Assembly (NCBI RefSeq): GCF_014898815.1
Contig: NW_026515546.1
Coordinates: forward strand, 3,396,501-3,460,500
DNA from: Panonychus citri
Lineage: Eukaryota > Arthropoda > Arachnida > Trombidiformes > Tetranychidae
Reading direction: 5' to 3'
DNA length: 64,000 bases
Shown here in pieces: positions 63,015-64,000 of the stretch; position 1 is the stretch's first letter, and each line of letters opens with the position of its first letter. Position numbers and translations under genes: made by a program. The notes under the pieces are model-generated. The model was not told the DNA's origin and made no database searches. It saw only the letters and a program-made list of their open reading frames with translations.

Positions 63015-64000
63015 TGGATTATCAGGATTAGTCAGTTGAAAGAGAAAAGAACCAAATTATCGGCCAATCGAAATTGACAGTTGAGATAATACACTTGACA
63101 CTTGTAATCATCGTGACCGAATTAAGATGAGAAAATGTGATTAAATCGACTGATTTGATTTGATTAGTCACTAGAAATGATGTTATTAATAAGTCAATGG
63201 CTTTTGTTTAGTATAAGTAATAGCTTGAAAGAGAGAGAATGATCCAGATTCTTAATTGAATCAACTGACCATTAGTTGATTTGATTGTTGACCAGCACAT
63301 TTTAAATGACATTATGTTTACATATTCTTCTGGATTCCATGTGATAGGTTTTCGAAGTCAATTATCATCAGAAAATCTAGATTATCATGCGAAGAAATGA
63401 AAAAAAAAATTAATGAATTTTAACGGTAAATTAAAAGAAATGGCGAAAGGAAATAAGAAGGAAAATCAATCAAGTTTAGAAACATCTAATTACATTCTAA
63501 TTAATCAACTAATGAGAGTAATAAGTGTTTGTAATGTAATACTGATAGTGAACTGATTAATTGTTGAAATTGAAATATTAATTAAGGAAAAGGGAGGATT
63601 GAGATTTGTTTATAAACAAAAGAAACAATTTATCAATAATTAAAATTGTTTCTTTTCACAAGATTGGTTTTACCGCCAAAATCGTGGTTAAGTGAGAAAG
63701 ACTGATCAAGATGAAGATGAAGATGAAGATGAAGATAAAGAGAGAAAGAGAGAGAGAGAGAAGAAGATGAAGAAAAAGGTAAACATTTAGAAATCAATGA
63801 ATCTTTTTCTCTTCTTCTTCTTCTTCATCTTGTTGGGTTAATCTTTTGAGAAAAATGGTGATGATGATAATCGTTAAATCGTAATCAAATAAAATAATCT
63901 TTGTTGATGATGATTGTTGATGTTGTCTAATCAAATGAATTATTTCCGAGTTTAATCAACCAGCAATCAGGAAGAATGACCAATAACATACAATAAGAAT

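Larger units (their letters stand above)
49916..64000. other. 14-kb stretch without an assignable exon
   Basis: This follows cadherin exon 8 to the right edge. It is probably one or more giant introns of the same gene, but the end of the gene and an intergenic region cannot be excluded. Short open frames (for example 52961-53203, 58676-58915 and 61084-61281) have intron-like composition. Candidate exons worth testing are 57465-57632 (+), 61372-61428 (+) and 62668-62790 (-). Microsatellites: (ATG)n at 60613-60641, (TC)n at 62980-63010 and (GATGAA)n at about 63713-63735. Confidence 0.5.

Noticed and set aside
1..64000. Transposons, CRISPR arrays, viral or bacterial insertions
   Set aside because: I found no terminal repeats, integrase, transposase or reverse-transcriptase motifs, spaced repeats, or blocks of foreign composition.

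Overview
The window is nuclear DNA of an arthropod, most likely an acariform (spider-mite-like) chelicerate. It is very AT-rich, introns follow GT-AG rules, the deduced proteins match conserved animal families, and the non-coding sequence is saturated with AATTGTT/AACAATTAAC-type words. The family assignments rest on remembered protein similarity. The species is an inference.

Layout, left to right. (1) 189-1874 (-): an unrecognised secreted Thr/Ser/Lys/His-rich, mucin-like protein. (2) 3828-6345 (+): the ubiquitin-conjugating enzyme UBE2W in four coding exons. (3) 7395-10031 (-) and 12087-13766 (-): two intronless tandem paralogues of the MGRN1/RNF157 RING E3 ligase. They share a 683-bp tract that is 99.7% identical, inside otherwise diverged genes. 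Between them, at about 11747-11935, lies a decayed copy of the 3' end of SUDS3. (4) 15016-16632 (-): SUDS3/Sds3, a subunit of the Sin3-HDAC corepressor, in six exons. (5) 18551-22639 (-): a TAO-family Ste20 kinase in eight exons, with all introns in phase 0. (6) 24351-32264 (+): an RFX4/6-type winged-helix transcription factor in twelve exons, head-to-head with the TAO kinase. (7) 32761-33717 (+): an intronless mitochondrial-type malate dehydrogenase with no visible transit peptide. (8) 35315 to beyond the right edge (+): the 5' part of a Cad99C/protocadherin-15-like cadherin. Eight small exons, ending at 49915, are spread over 14.6 kb. The last 14 kb hold no exon I can assign with confidence.

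The left 34 kb is compact, with seven genes plus one duplicate. The right 29 kb holds about 1 kb of recognisable coding sequence. UBE2W (E2) and the MGRN1 pair (E3) are both ubiquitin-system genes and lie next to each other, but nothing in the sequence shows that they work together.

The most interesting signals are these: the tandem MGRN1-SUDS3 segmental duplication with a later gene-conversion tract over the MGRN1 core and RING domains; two competing acceptors in the last RFX exon that give two unrelated C-termini in different frames; a 90-nt in-frame 'exitron-like' segment in RFX exon 5; the apparently leaderless MDH; and a CTCF-like (C)AGATGGCGCT motif that recurs upstream of most genes. 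No tRNA, rRNA, CRISPR array or transposon was found.
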